This document shows positions 7,822 through 16,959 of a stretch of DNA of 64,000 bases, in pieces (within the stretch, counting starts at the first letter, position 1; every line of letters starts with the position of its first letter). Under the pieces are notes generated by a model. It saw only the letters and a program-made list of their open reading frames with translations. It ran no database searches and was not told the origin of the DNA. Location: NCBI GenBank assembly GCA_019633985.1, contig JAHQWE010000035.1:1-64000 (forward strand), in the 5' to 3' direction. Made by a program: the position numbers and the translations under genes. Origin of the DNA: Acidiferrobacterales bacterium (GTDB taxonomy: Bacteria; Pseudomonadota; Gammaproteobacteria; Arenicellales; Poriferihabitantaceae).

Positions 7822-10089
7822 TTAAGCAGAATTGGTATCGAACTCTAGCGCCTTCTTTTCGTTTTTATCCTTGCCAACAGAAATCCGCACGGTGCCCCCT
7901 TTCGAAAGCTTGCCAAACAAAAGCTCGTCCGCGAGTTTTTGTTTGATCTCCTTTTGAATCACGCGCGCCATAGGCCTTGCGCCCATTGCCGGGTCGTACC
8001 CTTTTTCTGCGAGCCATTCAATGGCCTCATCATCGACTTCCAATGTGACATTTTTCTCTCCAAGCTGGTGATCCAGCTCGAGAATAAATTTCTTCACGAC
8101 ATGATGGATTGTGTCGGTGTTAAGGCCGTTGAATCGGACAATGTTATCAAGACGATTTCGGAACTCAGGAGTGAACGCCTTTTTGATCGCTTCCATATCG
8201 TCACTGGCGTTGTCCTGCATGACAAACCCCATTGATTCTCGCGCTGCGCGTTCCGCACCAGCATTGGTTGTCATCACAATAATGACATTTCGAAAATCTG
8301 ATTTTCGACCGTTATTATCTGTGAGACTTCCATAGTCCATCACCTGCAGCAGAATATTAAACAGGTCGGGGTGCGCTTTTTCAATTTCGTCAAACAACAG
8401 CACCGCATGCGGATGTTTGTTAATCGCTTCTGTCAACAATCCACCTTGATCAAATCCTACATAGCCAGGAGGTGCGCCGATCAATCTGGACACCGTATGT
8501 CGCTCCATATACTCAGACATGTCAAACCTAAGAAATTCAATGCCTAGGGTATTCGCCAGTTGCTTTGTTACTTCTGTTTTACCGACACCGGTTGGGCCAG
8601 AAAACAGCAGTGACGCAATCGGTTTTTCGGCACTACCTAGACCGGAACGCGCCATTTTTATCGACGAAGCAAGTGTACTAATCGCTTCATCCTGGCCAAA
8701 AACCACCATTTTCAAATCACGTTCGAGATTTTGTAGCGATTTAATATCCGACGCCGAAACATGTTTCGGAGGTATACGCGCAATATCGGAAATCATACTT
8801 TCAATTTCCTTTACACCAATCGTTTTCTTGCGTTTTTCGGCCGGCGTCAGACGGGTTTTCGCGCCTGCTTCGTCTATCACATCGATAGCCGTATCTGGAA
8901 GCTGGCGATCGCCTAAGTAGCGTGCAGAAAGTTCGACCGCACTCCGCAGTGCCGGCTGGGTATATTTCACGCCATGATGCTCTTCAAACCGAGTTTTCAA
9001 TCCACGCAAAATCTCTACTGCTTCTTCGATTGTTGGCTCAACAATATCGATTTTTTGGAATCGCCTTGAAAGAGCGCGATCTTTTTCAAAAATGCCGCGA
9101 TATTCCTGATAGGTAGTCGATCCTATGCATTTCAATTCCCCAGAAGCCAGCATCGGTTTCAGCAAATTCGATGCGTCCAGAGCACCACCCGATACCGCTC
9201 CCGCGCCGATAATGGTATGAATTTCATCTATGAAAAGTACCGCGTTATCTTGCTTGTCGAGCTCCTTCAACACCGCTTTGAGCCGTTGCTCAAAATCACC
9301 TCGGTATTTTGCTCCTGCGAGCAATGCCCCCATATCCAGCGAGTAGATTGTGCTCTCGGCTAAAACTTCGGGAACTTCCCGGTGATATATCCTTCTGGCC
9401 AATCCCTCCGCTAAAGCGGTTTTACCTACGCCGGCTTCTCCAACAAATAAAGGATTGTTTTTTCTTCTACGGCAGAGAATCTGAATCGTTCTTTCCAGTT
9501 CTTTTTGTCTGCCGATTAACGGATCGATCTTTCCTTGCTCCGCAAGCTGGTTCAGATTGATTGTGTATGCTTCGAGGGCGTCACCAGACTGATCGTATTC
9601 ACCTTCCTCATCAAATTCCTGCTCCTCTTCGGGCGCAGGCAAACGATCTCCTTCAGGGATTTTAGTAATTCCATGGGAGATATAGTTGACCACATCGTAT
9701 CGACTAATTTCCTGCTGACTCAAAAAATAAACCGCAAACGACTCTCTTTCGCTAAACACCGCGACCAGAACATTCGAACCTTTCACCACTTTTTTTCCAG
9801 AGCTCTGCACATGCATGATTGCCCGTTGCAGTACACGTTGGAAACCCAGGCCGGGTTGAGGCTCATCCTCTGATTCCTCACCCATCAGCGGCACTTCCGT
9901 CTCCAAATAATGCTGCAGAGACTTTTCAAGAGCTTCCAGGTTTCCCCCGCAAAGGCGGATAGTTTTTCGGGTTTCACTATCGTCGAGAAGCGCATAGAGC
10001 AAATGCTCTACAGTAATAATTTCGTGTCTGTGCGTTCGCGCATAGTTAACCGCGACACCCAGTGTGACTTCTAGTTCTTCAGATAGCAT
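7822..10089 (-). CDS. clpA: ATP-dependent Clp protease ATP-binding subunit ClpA
   Basis: AAA+ unfoldase that feeds substrates, including N-degron proteins delivered by ClpS, into the ClpP peptidase. At 755 residues it matches ClpA (758 in E. coli). The N-terminal Clp-N repeat domain starts EELEVTLGVAVNYARTHR. The first nucleotide-binding domain has Walker A GEAGVGKTA near residue 221 and Walker B LFIDEIHTI. The second has Walker A GPTGVGKTE near residue 498 and LLFDEIEKAHPD. There is no long middle coiled coil, which separates it from ClpB. clpS lies 77 bp upstream in the same direction. clpP is not in the window. Confidence 0.96.
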   Translation of the reverse strand: MLSEELEVTLGVAVNYARTHRHEIITVEHLLYALLDDSETRKTIRLCGGNLEALEKSLQHYLETEVPLMGEESEDEPQPGLGFQRVLQRAIMHVQSSGKKVVKGSNVLVAVFSERESFAVYFLSQQEISRYDVVNYISHGITKIPEGDRLPAPEEEQEFDEEGEYDQSGDALEAYTINLNQLAEQGKIDPLIGRQKELERTIQILCRRRKNNPLFVGEAGVGKTALAEGLARRIYHREVPEVLAESTIYSLDMGALLAGAKYRGDFEQRLKAVLKELDKQDNAVLFIDEIHTIIGAGAVSGGALDASNLLKPMLASGELKCIGSTTYQEYRGIFEKDRALSRRFQKIDIVEPTIEEAVEILRGLKTRFEEHHGVKYTQPALRSAVELSARYLGDRQLPDTAIDVIDEAGAKTRLTPAEKRKKTIGVKEIESMISDIARIPPKHVSASDIKSLQNLERDLKMVVFGQDEAISTLASSIKMARSGLGSAEKPIASLLFSGPTGVGKTEVTKQLANTLGIEFLRFDMSEYMERHTVSRLIGAPPGYVGFDQGGLLTEAINKHPHAVLLFDEIEKAHPDLFNILLQVMDYGSLTDNNGRKSDFRNVIIVMTTNAGAERAARESMGFVMQDNASDDMEAIKKAFTPEFRNRLDNIVRFNGLNTDTIHHVVKKFILELDHQLGEKNVTLEVDDEAIEWLAEKGYDPAMGARPMARVIQKEIKQKLADELLFGKLSKGGTVRISVGKDKNEKKALEFDTNSA

Positions 10090-10166
10090 TCTCTCAATCC
10101 CGAATTTCTGTTTTTATCAGGCAGTAATCAAACTATTACTACCCAACATCGCAAACCATAGTTTGC

Positions 10167-10493
10167 TCATGCGACATCCATACTACACTGGAGCGGGTGC
10201 TGATTCTCCGTTGCGCAGTCCATCACCAGGCGCACTTTCGTTTCGGCAATCTCGCGGGGAAACACGCCGCAAACCCCCACACCTTTGGTGTGCACATGGA
10301 TCATTATTTCCTCAGCATTAGGTCGCGTCATACTGAAGAAGTTCATCAACAACGACACCACAAACTCCATAGGTGTGTAATCATCGTTGTGAAGTAACAC
10401 TTTATACATCGGCGGCTTTTTGAGTTTGGGTTTGCTTTGCTCAACAATTAACCCGGTGCCACCATCATCAGGTAAGTTTTTTTTGTCAGCCAT
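10167..10493 (-). CDS. clpS: ClpS adaptor for N-degron substrates
   Basis: A 108-residue adaptor that binds N-terminal destabilising residues and the ClpA N-domain. The core motif [16 protein letters not shown] contains the substrate-pocket residues. It is followed by the conserved histidine helix ([14 protein letters not shown]) and [10 protein letters not shown] basic, flexible N-terminus precedes the fold, as in other ClpS. It sits 77 bp upstream of clpA and 36 bp downstream of an A-type Fe-S carrier gene, so the three may share a transcript. Confidence 0.95.
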   Translation of the reverse strand: MADKKNLPDDGGTGLIVEQSKPKLKKPPMYKVLLHNDDYTPMEFVVSLLMNFFSMTRPNAEEIMIHVHTKGVGVCGVFPREIAETKVRLVMDCATENQHPLQCSMDVA

Positions 10494-10529
10494 TAAATCA
10501 CCTTCCTGCGTTCCAATACAGATCGGAAC

Positions 10530-10901
10530 CTAGACTGCCGCGCCGCCGCATCCACCACATGCACCGCTACCGCCTACTGCCTGGAACACGTTGTTAAACA
10601 CAAAAGAGGCGTTCATACCATCGTCAACGTAATCCACCTCTGCTCCTTCAAGAAATCCAAGAGCGATCGGATCAACCACCAATTTGAAGCCACTTTCGTC
10701 TGACATCACGCTGTCAATTTCTTCTGCCTTTTCAGCAAATGTCATTCCGTAATTCATACCCGAGCACCCTCCTCCAGACACATAGATTCGCACTGCCTCT
10801 ACCTCACCTTCTGTGTCTTTCACCAAGGTTGCAATTTTCGATTTGGCGCTCTCTGTTACTGCCAAATCATTGTCTTTGATAACCTGATTAAATCCGGTCA
10901 T
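10530..10901 (-). CDS. A-type iron-sulfur cluster carrier (IscA/ErpA/HesB family), variant cysteine tail
   Basis: A 123-residue HesB/IscA-fold protein that would carry a [2Fe-2S] or [4Fe-4S] cluster to apo-proteins. The first ligand cysteine is C46 in SGGGCSGMNYGM. The C-terminal pair is C115 and C118 in GACGGCGGAAV. The common family ending is C-x-C (CGCG), so this protein has one extra residue between the two cysteines and a glycine-rich tail. It resembles ErpA in length, but I give no symbol because the tail differs. clpS and clpA follow on the same strand. It starts at an ATG, and the ~310 bp upstream separate it from the divergent yggX. Confidence 0.82.
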   Translation of the reverse strand: MTGFNQVIKDNDLAVTESAKSKIATLVKDTEGEVEAVRIYVSGGGCSGMNYGMTFAEKAEEIDSVMSDESGFKLVVDPIALGFLEGAEVDYVDDGMNASFVFNNVFQAVGGSGACGGCGGAAV

Positions 10902-11214
10902 AGTTTATTCCTCTTTAATGCGGCCCGATCTTGACGGACCAAATTGGTAACTGTTCAAACAGCGAATGAATAATCGGTTGAAATTCGAACGCTATTTCGT
11001 TTGAAATTTCATGAAAAATAGCCATATTGAATCGGATGGCAACAATTCCACAATTTGAGTCAATCGCTTGGCCACTGGATATTATAATCCGGCACGCCCA
11101 GCGTAAACGAGGTCAGGGATACGAAGCACCTGAAACCCGCAGGAGTGTTTCCTTGACTGAGTGTTCATTTGTGGCCATTCTAACGATATTCAACCGGTCG
11201 AAAAAGGTTATTTT
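10902..11214. other. Intergenic region between divergent Fe-S carrier gene and yggX
   Basis: About 313 bp without a credible gene. It must hold promoters for both neighbours. A TATAAT hexamer occurs at 11083-11088 on the plus strand, but no good -35 lies at standard distance (TTGAGT is 22 bp away). A TTGACT at 11153-11158 also lacks a convincing -10. A ribosome-binding-like AAAAAGG precedes yggX. No binding site for a known iron or redox regulator is clear by eye. Confidence 0.5.
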
Positions 11215-11487
11215 ATGAGTAGAACCGTGCAATGTGCAGTACTTGGCGTAGAAGCCGAGGGTCTGGAGAAACCACCCTATCCTGGTGAGCTGGGACAGAA
11301 GATTTACGACCACATTTCTGCGGAGGGCTGGAATCAGTGGTTACAACGGTTGGTCATGATCATCAATGAGGAACAATTAAATTCCGCCGATTCAGGATGT
11401 CAGGAAAGGATTGAAAAACATATGCGCGGATTCTTGTTTAAAGAAGGCGATATGGGTGCAACTCCTTCAGGATTTCACCAACCCTAG
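11215..11487 (+). CDS. yggX: Fe(II)-trafficking / oxidative damage protection protein YggX
   Basis: A 90-residue cytosolic protein linked to iron handling and to protection of Fe-S enzymes from superoxide. It starts MSRTVQCAVLG and has the family motifs YPGELGQKIYDHIS, WNQWLQRLVMIINE and the MRGFLF helix. E. coli YggX has 91 residues. In this protein the reactive cysteine is C7. The frame is open further upstream, but the ATG at 11215 follows an AAGG ribosome-binding site and matches the family start. In many gammaproteobacteria it follows mutY; here it stands alone, divergent from an A-type Fe-S carrier with a related theme. Confidence 0.93.
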   Translation: MSRTVQCAVLGVEAEGLEKPPYPGELGQKIYDHISAEGWNQWLQRLVMIINEEQLNSADSGCQERIEKHMRGFLFKEGDMGATPSGFHQP

Positions 11488-11516
11488 TTTCCGAATAAAA
11501 GCAGAGTAAAACGATG

Positions 11517-11541
11517 CAGAGCTCAGATTCTGCGAGCTCTG
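11517..11541. terminator. Hairpin between convergent yggX and tatD
   Basis: A perfect 8-bp stem (CAGAGCTC / GAGCTCTG) with a 9-base loop lies 30 bp after yggX and 40 bp before the end of tatD. There is no strong U-tract, so intrinsic termination is uncertain. Its position between convergent genes supports a role in 3' end formation. Confidence 0.45.
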
Positions 11542-11580
11542 AAGGAGGCGAGAACTATGAGCCTCGCTTTACACACTCTT

Positions 11581-12372
11581 TTAAGCAGCCTTCGCAGTAG
11601 AGAAGAGCTGAAAGAAGTTAGTCGTCGTGGTTTCTGCCAAGGATTCCAGGGAAACGCCCCTTAAATCCGCAACAAACTCCGCTGTATGACGCACATAGGA
11701 GGGCTCGTTGGTTTTTCCTCGAAACGGCACTGGAGCGAGGTACGGGGAATCTGTCTCAACCAGAATCCGATCTGACGGCACCTTCCTGGCCACTTCTCTC
11801 AATGACTCTGCGGACTTGAAGGTGACAATTCCAGAAAAAGAGATATAAAAACCAATATCCAATGCTTTCTCGGCTGTTTGCCAATCTTCGGCAAAGCAGT
11901 GCATTACTCCACCAGCATCGCCAGCTTCGTGAGATTTCAGCATTGCCATCGTGTCGTCAGCGGCGTTGCGGGTGTGGATAATCAACGGTTTTCCACACTG
12001 CCTGGCGGCATCGATGTGGCGTACGAAACGTTCTCGCTGCCAGTCGAGTTCACTCGATGCAGCGTCACCCTTGACCCGAAAGTAGTCTAGCCCTGTTTCA
12101 CCGATGGCAACAATATTTTCATCGTCCGCCAGCGAAAGCAGCTGTTCAACCGAAGGGTCAGCACAGTCGGTATAGCAGGGATGAACTCCAACAGATGCAA
12201 AAATATTCTCGTTTGATCGTGCAATACCGATTACCTCTGGGAAGTCCTCCAGATTCACGGCAACGCATAACATATGGGAAATTTGATTTTCCTTTGCACG
12301 CTCAAGCAACCCGGGGAAATCTTGCTGCAGCTCCTCGAAGTTGATATGGCAGTGTGAATCAATTATTTGCAT
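11581..12372 (-). CDS. tatD: TatD family metal-dependent hydrolase/deoxyribonuclease
   Basis: A 263-residue TIM-barrel metallohydrolase of the TatD/YcfH family (3'-5' nuclease activity in characterised members). Metal and active-site motifs are in order: DSHCHIN near the N-terminus, GETGLDYF, KPLIIHTRNA, VMHCFAED, and ETDSPYLAP near the C-terminus. The position after tmk, holB and pilZ on the same strand matches Pseudomonas, and ycfH has the same position in E. coli. It is separated from pilZ by 104 bp that contain a small hairpin at 12436-12453. The ATG start immediately precedes the metal-binding HxH. Confidence 0.9.
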   Translation of the reverse strand: MQIIDSHCHINFEELQQDFPGLLERAKENQISHMLCVAVNLEDFPEVIGIARSNENIFASVGVHPCYTDCADPSVEQLLSLADDENIVAIGETGLDYFRVKGDAASSELDWQRERFVRHIDAARQCGKPLIIHTRNAADDTMAMLKSHEAGDAGGVMHCFAEDWQTAEKALDIGFYISFSGIVTFKSAESLREVARKVPSDRILVETDSPYLAPVPFRGKTNEPSYVRHTAEFVADLRGVSLESLAETTTTNFFQLFSTAKAA

Positions 12373-12476
12373 AGAGTGAAAACAGCCAACTACGGCTATT
12401 CAATAAATTCACGGACTCTGGAGGGTGGTCTCTCCATTTCGCGTCGGCGAAATTCAATATTCCATAGTGTGCACAG

Positions 12477-12893
12477 TTACATGGTGTGCGTAGCGCTGGA
12501 TGACGTCACACGCGCGCCTAGCAATCCTTCGATTCTGCTGCGCAGCGAGTTTCCTTCTCGACCTTTGAATTCGATTCCAACCCCTTGCTGTTTGCTGTCC
12601 ACAGCGCCTTTCGGTGTTTTCCAGACTACGATTCCAGGAACCGGAATCGGTTTAGTCGATTCCGGTAACGTGACGAGAAGAAATATTTCCTCGTTCATAT
12701 CTCTCGTGGTGGATGTAGGTAAAAACAACCCGCCACCCTTAAGAAAGGGCATATACGCTTTCTGCAAGGACTTCTTGTCAGGATAGCTCAGCGACACCAC
12801 GGAGGGTCTACCCGCATTCGACTTAGCCTTCGCGTCCAGGTTATTGGACACAGCAAGCTGCACTTGAGGTTTCTTGTCTTCTTCGTCTGCCAT
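12477..12893 (-). CDS. pilZ: PilZ domain protein of the type IV pilus PilZ type
   Basis: A 138-residue protein whose core (YMPFLKGGGLFLPT, then PVPGIVVWKTPKG) and final THTM match the original PilZ of Pseudomonas. That protein is needed for type IV pilus assembly. Like that protein it lacks the RxxxR plus D/NxSxxG c-di-GMP-binding pair, so it probably works by protein contacts rather than by binding the nucleotide. The N-terminus has about 20 more charged residues than Pseudomonas PilZ. The holB-pilZ-tatD order supports the assignment. No pilin or pilus motor genes are in the window. Confidence 0.88.
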   Translation of the reverse strand: MADEEDKKPQVQLAVSNNLDAKAKSNAGRPSVVSLSYPDKKSLQKAYMPFLKGGGLFLPTSTTRDMNEEIFLLVTLPESTKPIPVPGIVVWKTPKGAVDSKQQGVGIEFKGREGNSLRSRIEGLLGARVTSSSATHTM

Positions 12894-12913
12894 ATTTATA
12901 TTCCTGACCGCGA

Positions 12914-13963
12914 CTATACCGCTCTCCGCAGGCTGATGAGAATTTCTTCCAATGCCAGCTGGCCGTTCAATTGTTCGCGAGCCAATCTCCGATAAGTGGA
13001 AATTTTATCATAGACAGCATAAACCCTCATGATATTCATCGAACTCGGTACATACTCAATTCCCTGCCATCCTGGCACCTGCCCCACGCAATACCACCTG
13101 ATCAAATCTGCACAGAATTGCTGAAACCAGTTGAGAATCTCCGAGGAATCCTGTTTGCTCATCTGGGAAGCCAGCTCAACCGCATCAGTTCGCCCGTCTA
13201 GAACACCAAGAACCCCTCTTATATTCTGATTTTTTTGTTCCAGAGTTCCAGACTCGAGCTGCGCGAGTAGATCTAGCGGACCCGATCGCTCTAAAAGTAG
13301 GTTTTCTGGAAATACTGTACCCTGTTGCTGAATCCAGCTCAGGGATTCCTCTATTGCAGGCTCGGAAAGTCTCTCGAGAATACAGCGGCTCCGAATCGTC
13401 GCCGGTAAGGCAGACGGATTCGCGGTAACAAGCAAAAAATAGGCGTTCTCTGGGGGCTCTTCCAACACCTTCAAAAGTGCATTGGATGCGTTTACGTTCA
13501 TACGGTCTGCTGGCAATATCAAAGCCAACCTTCTTCCCGATATATGCGAAGCCTGATAAAAGCGATCTATAAGCTGCCTGATTTGATCTACTGGAATGAC
13601 TTGAGAAGGATTGGCTTTTTTATCCCTCGCTGCCGCATCTTGATATCTGTTCGCATACTCTCCTAACAAGGCGACCCGGCCTTCTAAGGCTTCACGCTCG
13701 CTCGCTATGACATGGACGTCGGGATGAGTGCCTGCCTCAAATAGCCGGCAATCCTGACACTCACCACAGGGTTGATCGAGCGATTCATTGGCAGTGCGAG
13801 AGCAGATGATCGACTGTGCTAGAAGACATGCAAATTCCCGCTTTCCAATGCCATCCAGACCGGTCAGTAACATCGCGTGGTGTTTCTGTAGGTGATTGGA
13901 ACCCAGCCTCGACCAATCATCCTGTTGCCAGGGAAACAATGAAACGCTCGCCTGCTCTGTCAT
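12914..13963 (-). CDS. holB: DNA polymerase III subunit delta'
   Basis: Clamp-loader subunit of the replicative polymerase. The 349-residue protein has an AAA+-like N-terminal domain with a weak P-loop (LTGLDGIGKREFA). A four-cysteine zinc module is built from C-x(n)-CGECQDC. The box LLKVLEEPPENAYFLL and the sensor ATIRSRC are the usual DnaX/HolB motifs. As in other delta' proteins the ATPase site looks degenerate. Its ATG overlaps the tmk stop in an ATGA junction, so translation is probably coupled. pilZ follows after 20 bp. Confidence 0.92.
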   Translation of the reverse strand: MTEQASVSLFPWQQDDWSRLGSNHLQKHHAMLLTGLDGIGKREFACLLAQSIICSRTANESLDQPCGECQDCRLFEAGTHPDVHVIASEREALEGRVALLGEYANRYQDAAARDKKANPSQVIPVDQIRQLIDRFYQASHISGRRLALILPADRMNVNASNALLKVLEEPPENAYFLLVTANPSALPATIRSRCILERLSEPAIEESLSWIQQQGTVFPENLLLERSGPLDLLAQLESGTLEQKNQNIRGVLGVLDGRTDAVELASQMSKQDSSEILNWFQQFCADLIRWYCVGQVPGWQGIEYVPSSMNIMRVYAVYDKISTYRRLAREQLNGQLALEEILISLRRAV

Positions 13964-14622
13964 TGTGAAATTGACCAGAGATGATCTGTAAACTCTTTCA
14001 GAATTACATCGATTTGCTGTTGCACACTTTGTATCGACTCTGAGGCATCCACTGTTTTAATGCGGCCAGGGTGTTGGGCGGCGCGGTCCAGGTAGCACTT
14101 TCTTACCGCAGCTTTAAATTCAATAGACTGCCTTTCAAAACGATCCGGCTTATTGCCACGATCACTGCTGCGTTCTCTACCGAGATCAACATCGATGTCG
14201 AGCAGTATCGTGAGGTCGGGTTGCAAGCCCGCTTGCACCCAATTTTCCAGCTCCGCAATACGGCTGGCATCAATACCACGTCCACCGCCCTGATAAGCAT
14301 AACTCGCATCGGTAAATCGATCTGATAACACCCATCTTCCTTTCTCCAGCGAAGGGAGAATTCGCTCTTGGATGTGTTGCTGACGAGCCGCAAATACGGT
14401 GAGCAGCTCTGCTTCGTCACTGATTTCAAGTTGAGCCTTGTCTAGTAACAGGGCTCGCAATGCCTCACCGAAAACGGTCCCTCCTGGTTCTCGGGTGACA
14501 GCCAAATCGATATTTTTGCTGACAAGCCATTTCTCGATAAACGAGAGCTGAGTCGTTTTCCCGGCACCGTCTGCCCCCTCTAGGGTAATAAACCTGCCTC
14601 TAGATCGCGGTTCGTTTACCAT
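13960..14622 (-). CDS. tmk: Thymidylate kinase
   Basis: Phosphorylates dTMP to dTDP for DNA synthesis. The 220-residue enzyme has the P-loop EGADGAGKTT at residues 15-24, the DR(Y/F/T)-type motif in LSDRFTDASYAYQGGGRG, and the TREPGGT substrate loop. It overlaps holB by four bases and begins 8 bp after the end of mltG, so the three form a tight transcriptional unit. Confidence 0.95.
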   Translation of the reverse strand: MVNEPRSRGRFITLEGADGAGKTTQLSFIEKWLVSKNIDLAVTREPGGTVFGEALRALLLDKAQLEISDEAELLTVFAARQQHIQERILPSLEKGRWVLSDRFTDASYAYQGGGRGIDASRIAELENWVQAGLQPDLTILLDIDVDLGRERSSDRGNKPDRFERQSIEFKAAVRKCYLDRAAQHPGRIKTVDASESIQSVQQQIDVILKEFTDHLWSISQ

Positions 14623-14630
14623 AGATCCAA

Positions 14631-15647
14631 CTATTGGGACTTTTGACGGCGCAGATATTCCTTCACCGCCTTGTTATGCTCAGCAAGCGTTCGGGAAAAT
14701 TTATGACGACCGCCACCGCTGGCAACAAAGTAATATGCGTCCGTCTTTGCAGGCTGTACCGCTGCGAGTAACGAATCTTCACCAGGTAGACTGATCGGTG
14801 TTGGAGTCAGTCCGCTTCGAGTGTAGGTATTGTACGGTGTGTCAGTTTTCAGATGCTTACGGGTAATATCTCCCTTATAAGCATCTCCTACACCGTATAT
14901 GACCGTCGGATCAGTTTGTAACCGCATTCCCTTGCGCAATCGATTCATGAAAACGCCAGCAATCGTGGGCTGTTCATCACGCACCTGCGTTTCCTTTTCA
15001 ATGATCGAAGCAAGAATCAACACTTCATATGGGGTCTTTAAAAGAAGTTCGTCATTTCTCAATGGCCAGAGTTCATCCAGTTTCTCTTGCATCAAGTTAA
15101 AAGATTTACGAAATACGACCAAGTCGGGTTCGTCAGCCCGGTAGTGATAGGTATCTGGGAAAAACTGCCCTTCCGGATGTAACTCAGGATGGCCAAGGGC
15201 TTCCATAATTTGCTGGTCAGGCCAGTCCTTCGTAACGTGTCGTATTTTATTTGCGGCGTATATTGCCTCGCGCATCTGTCGGAAAGTCCATCCCTCGACA
15301 ACCGTGATCCGCATATCGACCTGACCCTTTCCACTGACAATATGCTCAAGGAAGCTTCGAAGCGTCAAATCCTTGGGGAAATCATATTCTCCAGCTTGGA
15401 TCGCTTTACCCGGGAATTCCTGACGCGCGAGTAATCGCATGGACCACGGTTCGTTTAATTTGCCTTCCTCCACAAACCGAGCAGCTAGCCCATTAATGGT
15501 AGCCCCACGCTCGATCACAAAAATGTCTTCATCCAGGTTCAAATCGCTGACGATCGCTTTACTGTAATACCAGTATGCCCCGGCAACCAACATCGCCGAA
15601 ATGATGGCCAGCGGCACAATCAAACGAATAAAAATATTTTTGATCAC
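14631..15647 (-). CDS. mltG: Endolytic peptidoglycan transglycosylase MltG
   Basis: Cleaves nascent glycan strands in the periplasm and so limits strand length. The YceG fold is recognisable by SIIEKETQ (catalytic glutamate), FMNRLRKGMRLQTDPTVIYG and PYNTYTRSGLTP. The reading frame extends upstream to a TTG at 15746 inside fabF. I prefer the GTG at 15647, which gives 338 residues starting just before the single membrane helix (IRLIVPLAIISAMLV), as in E. coli MltG. With this start the gap to fabF is 58 bp. pabC, which often sits between fabF and mltG, is absent. The start choice is the uncertain part. Confidence 0.9.
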   Translation of the reverse strand: MIKNIFIRLIVPLAIISAMLVAGAYWYYSKAIVSDLNLDEDIFVIERGATINGLAARFVEEGKLNEPWSMRLLARQEFPGKAIQAGEYDFPKDLTLRSFLEHIVSGKGQVDMRITVVEGWTFRQMREAIYAANKIRHVTKDWPDQQIMEALGHPELHPEGQFFPDTYHYRADEPDLVVFRKSFNLMQEKLDELWPLRNDELLLKTPYEVLILASIIEKETQVRDEQPTIAGVFMNRLRKGMRLQTDPTVIYGVGDAYKGDITRKHLKTDTPYNTYTRSGLTPTPISLPGEDSLLAAVQPAKTDAYYFVASGGGRHKFSRTLAEHNKAVKEYLRRQKSQ

Positions 15648-15705
15648 TATATGAAATACGTCATAAAGAACATCAGCGATGTCGAGAGAGTAAAGAAATT
15701 CCTCT

Positions 15706-16959
15706 TCAAACCTTGCTGAATATAAGCGTACCGTTGGTGCCGCCAAATCCGAACGAATTCGATAAAGCTGCGTCTATTTTTGCATCGCGGGCGGTTCCAG
15801 GCACATAGTCGAGATCACATTCAGGATCTTGATCAACAAGATTAATGGTAGGCGGAATTTGCTGGTGGTAGACAGACATGGATGTCATCACCGCTTCTAC
15901 TCCTCCAGCTGCACCAAGCAGATGTCCAATCATAGATTTGTTAGAGCTCACAGCCAGCTTATTCGCGTGGTCACCAAACGTCAGTTTCACAGCCATGGTC
16001 TCAGCGACGTCTCCCAGAGGGGTGGAAGTGCCATGAGCATTAACGTAATGAATATCTTCAGGGGTGAGACCCGCATTTTTAATCGCAGCGTTCATGCACC
16101 GAGAGGCACCTTCTCCTCCTGGAGACGGACTTGTCATATGGTAAGCATCGCCACTCATTCCAAACCCGGAGAGTTCGGCATAAATGCGCGCACCACGTTT
16201 TCGGGCATGCTCATACTCCTCCAAAACCAAGACGCCCGCTCCTTCACCCATTACAAAACCGTCGCGCCCGGTATCCCATGGTCGACTTGCCGTTGAAGGA
16301 TCATCATTTCTTCGACTTAATGCCCGTGCAGAGGCAAAACCAGCCAGTGCGGTTGGCGAGATCGGTGCCTCTGAACCGCCCGCAACCATGACATCAGCAT
16401 CACCGTATTCGATCAGTCGACCGGCCTCTCCTATCGCGTGGGTACCAGTACTGCAAGCGGTTACCATCGACAGGTTAGGGCCCTTTAAATTATGCATTAT
16501 CGACACATGCCCCGAAATCATATTCGTGATTGTCATGGGAATGTAAAACGGCGATACCTTCCTGATTCCACGGGCCTGGTGCAACAAGGTTGTCGACTCA
16601 ATCGTGTTTATTCCACCAATACCCGAACCTATATACACCCCAATTCTTTCGGCGTTTTCTTCGGTGACCTCTAGTCCGCTATCGCGAAAAGCTTCGACCC
16701 CAGCACAAATTCCCAGCTGCATAAAGCGATCCATTTTGCGTGCATCTTTGACCGACATATATTCCCCTGCGTCGAATTCAGGTACTTCCCCCGCAAAGTC
16801 ACACGGATATCCAGTCGCATCGAACTGCTTAATGGTGTCGATACCCGAAGTCCCATTTACCATGGCTTTCCAGCTGCTATCCGCGCCAATTCCGACGGGA
16901 GTAAACGCGCCCAGCCCGGTCACGACCACGCGTCTGAGTTCTAGAGTTCGCTTAGACAT
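15706..16959 (-). CDS. fabF: Beta-ketoacyl-ACP synthase II
   Basis: Elongates acyl-ACP by condensation with malonyl-ACP. The 417-residue KAS II has the nucleophile cysteine near residue 169 (TACSTGTHAIG) and the two catalytic histidines in NAHGTSTPLGD and SMIGHLLGAAGG. Lysine is present in the SNKSMIG motif. The glycine-rich tail SFGFGGTNGTLIF is intact. A strong terminator lies between acpP and fabF, so fabF is probably expressed in part from its own promoter in the ~300 bp upstream. mltG follows. Confidence 0.96.
   Translation of the reverse strand: MSKRTLELRRVVVTGLGAFTPVGIGADSSWKAMVNGTSGIDTIKQFDATGYPCDFAGEVPEFDAGEYMSVKDARKMDRFMQLGICAGVEAFRDSGLEVTEENAERIGVYIGSGIGGINTIESTTLLHQARGIRKVSPFYIPMTITNMISGHVSIMHNLKGPNLSMVTACSTGTHAIGEAGRLIEYGDADVMVAGGSEAPISPTALAGFASARALSRRNDDPSTASRPWDTGRDGFVMGEGAGVLVLEEYEHARKRGARIYAELSGFGMSGDAYHMTSPSPGGEGASRCMNAAIKNAGLTPEDIHYVNAHGTSTPLGDVAETMAVKLTFGDHANKLAVSSNKSMIGHLLGAAGGVEAVMTSMSVYHQQIPPTINLVDQDPECDLDYVPGTARDAKIDAALSNSFGFGGTNGTLIFSKV

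Noticed and set aside
12436-12453. Hairpin ATTTCGC-GTCG-GCGAAAT between pilZ and tatD
   Set aside because: A 7-bp stem without a T-run; too weak to call a terminator, and the genes are probably co-transcribed.
12367-12786. 139-codon frame opposite pilZ
   Set aside because: It is antisense to a well-supported PilZ gene and shows no domain; a shadow frame.
15648-15746. TTG start of mltG inside fabF
   Set aside because: It would add 33 residues without family support before the membrane helix. The GTG at 15647 fits the known architecture better, although this remains unproven.
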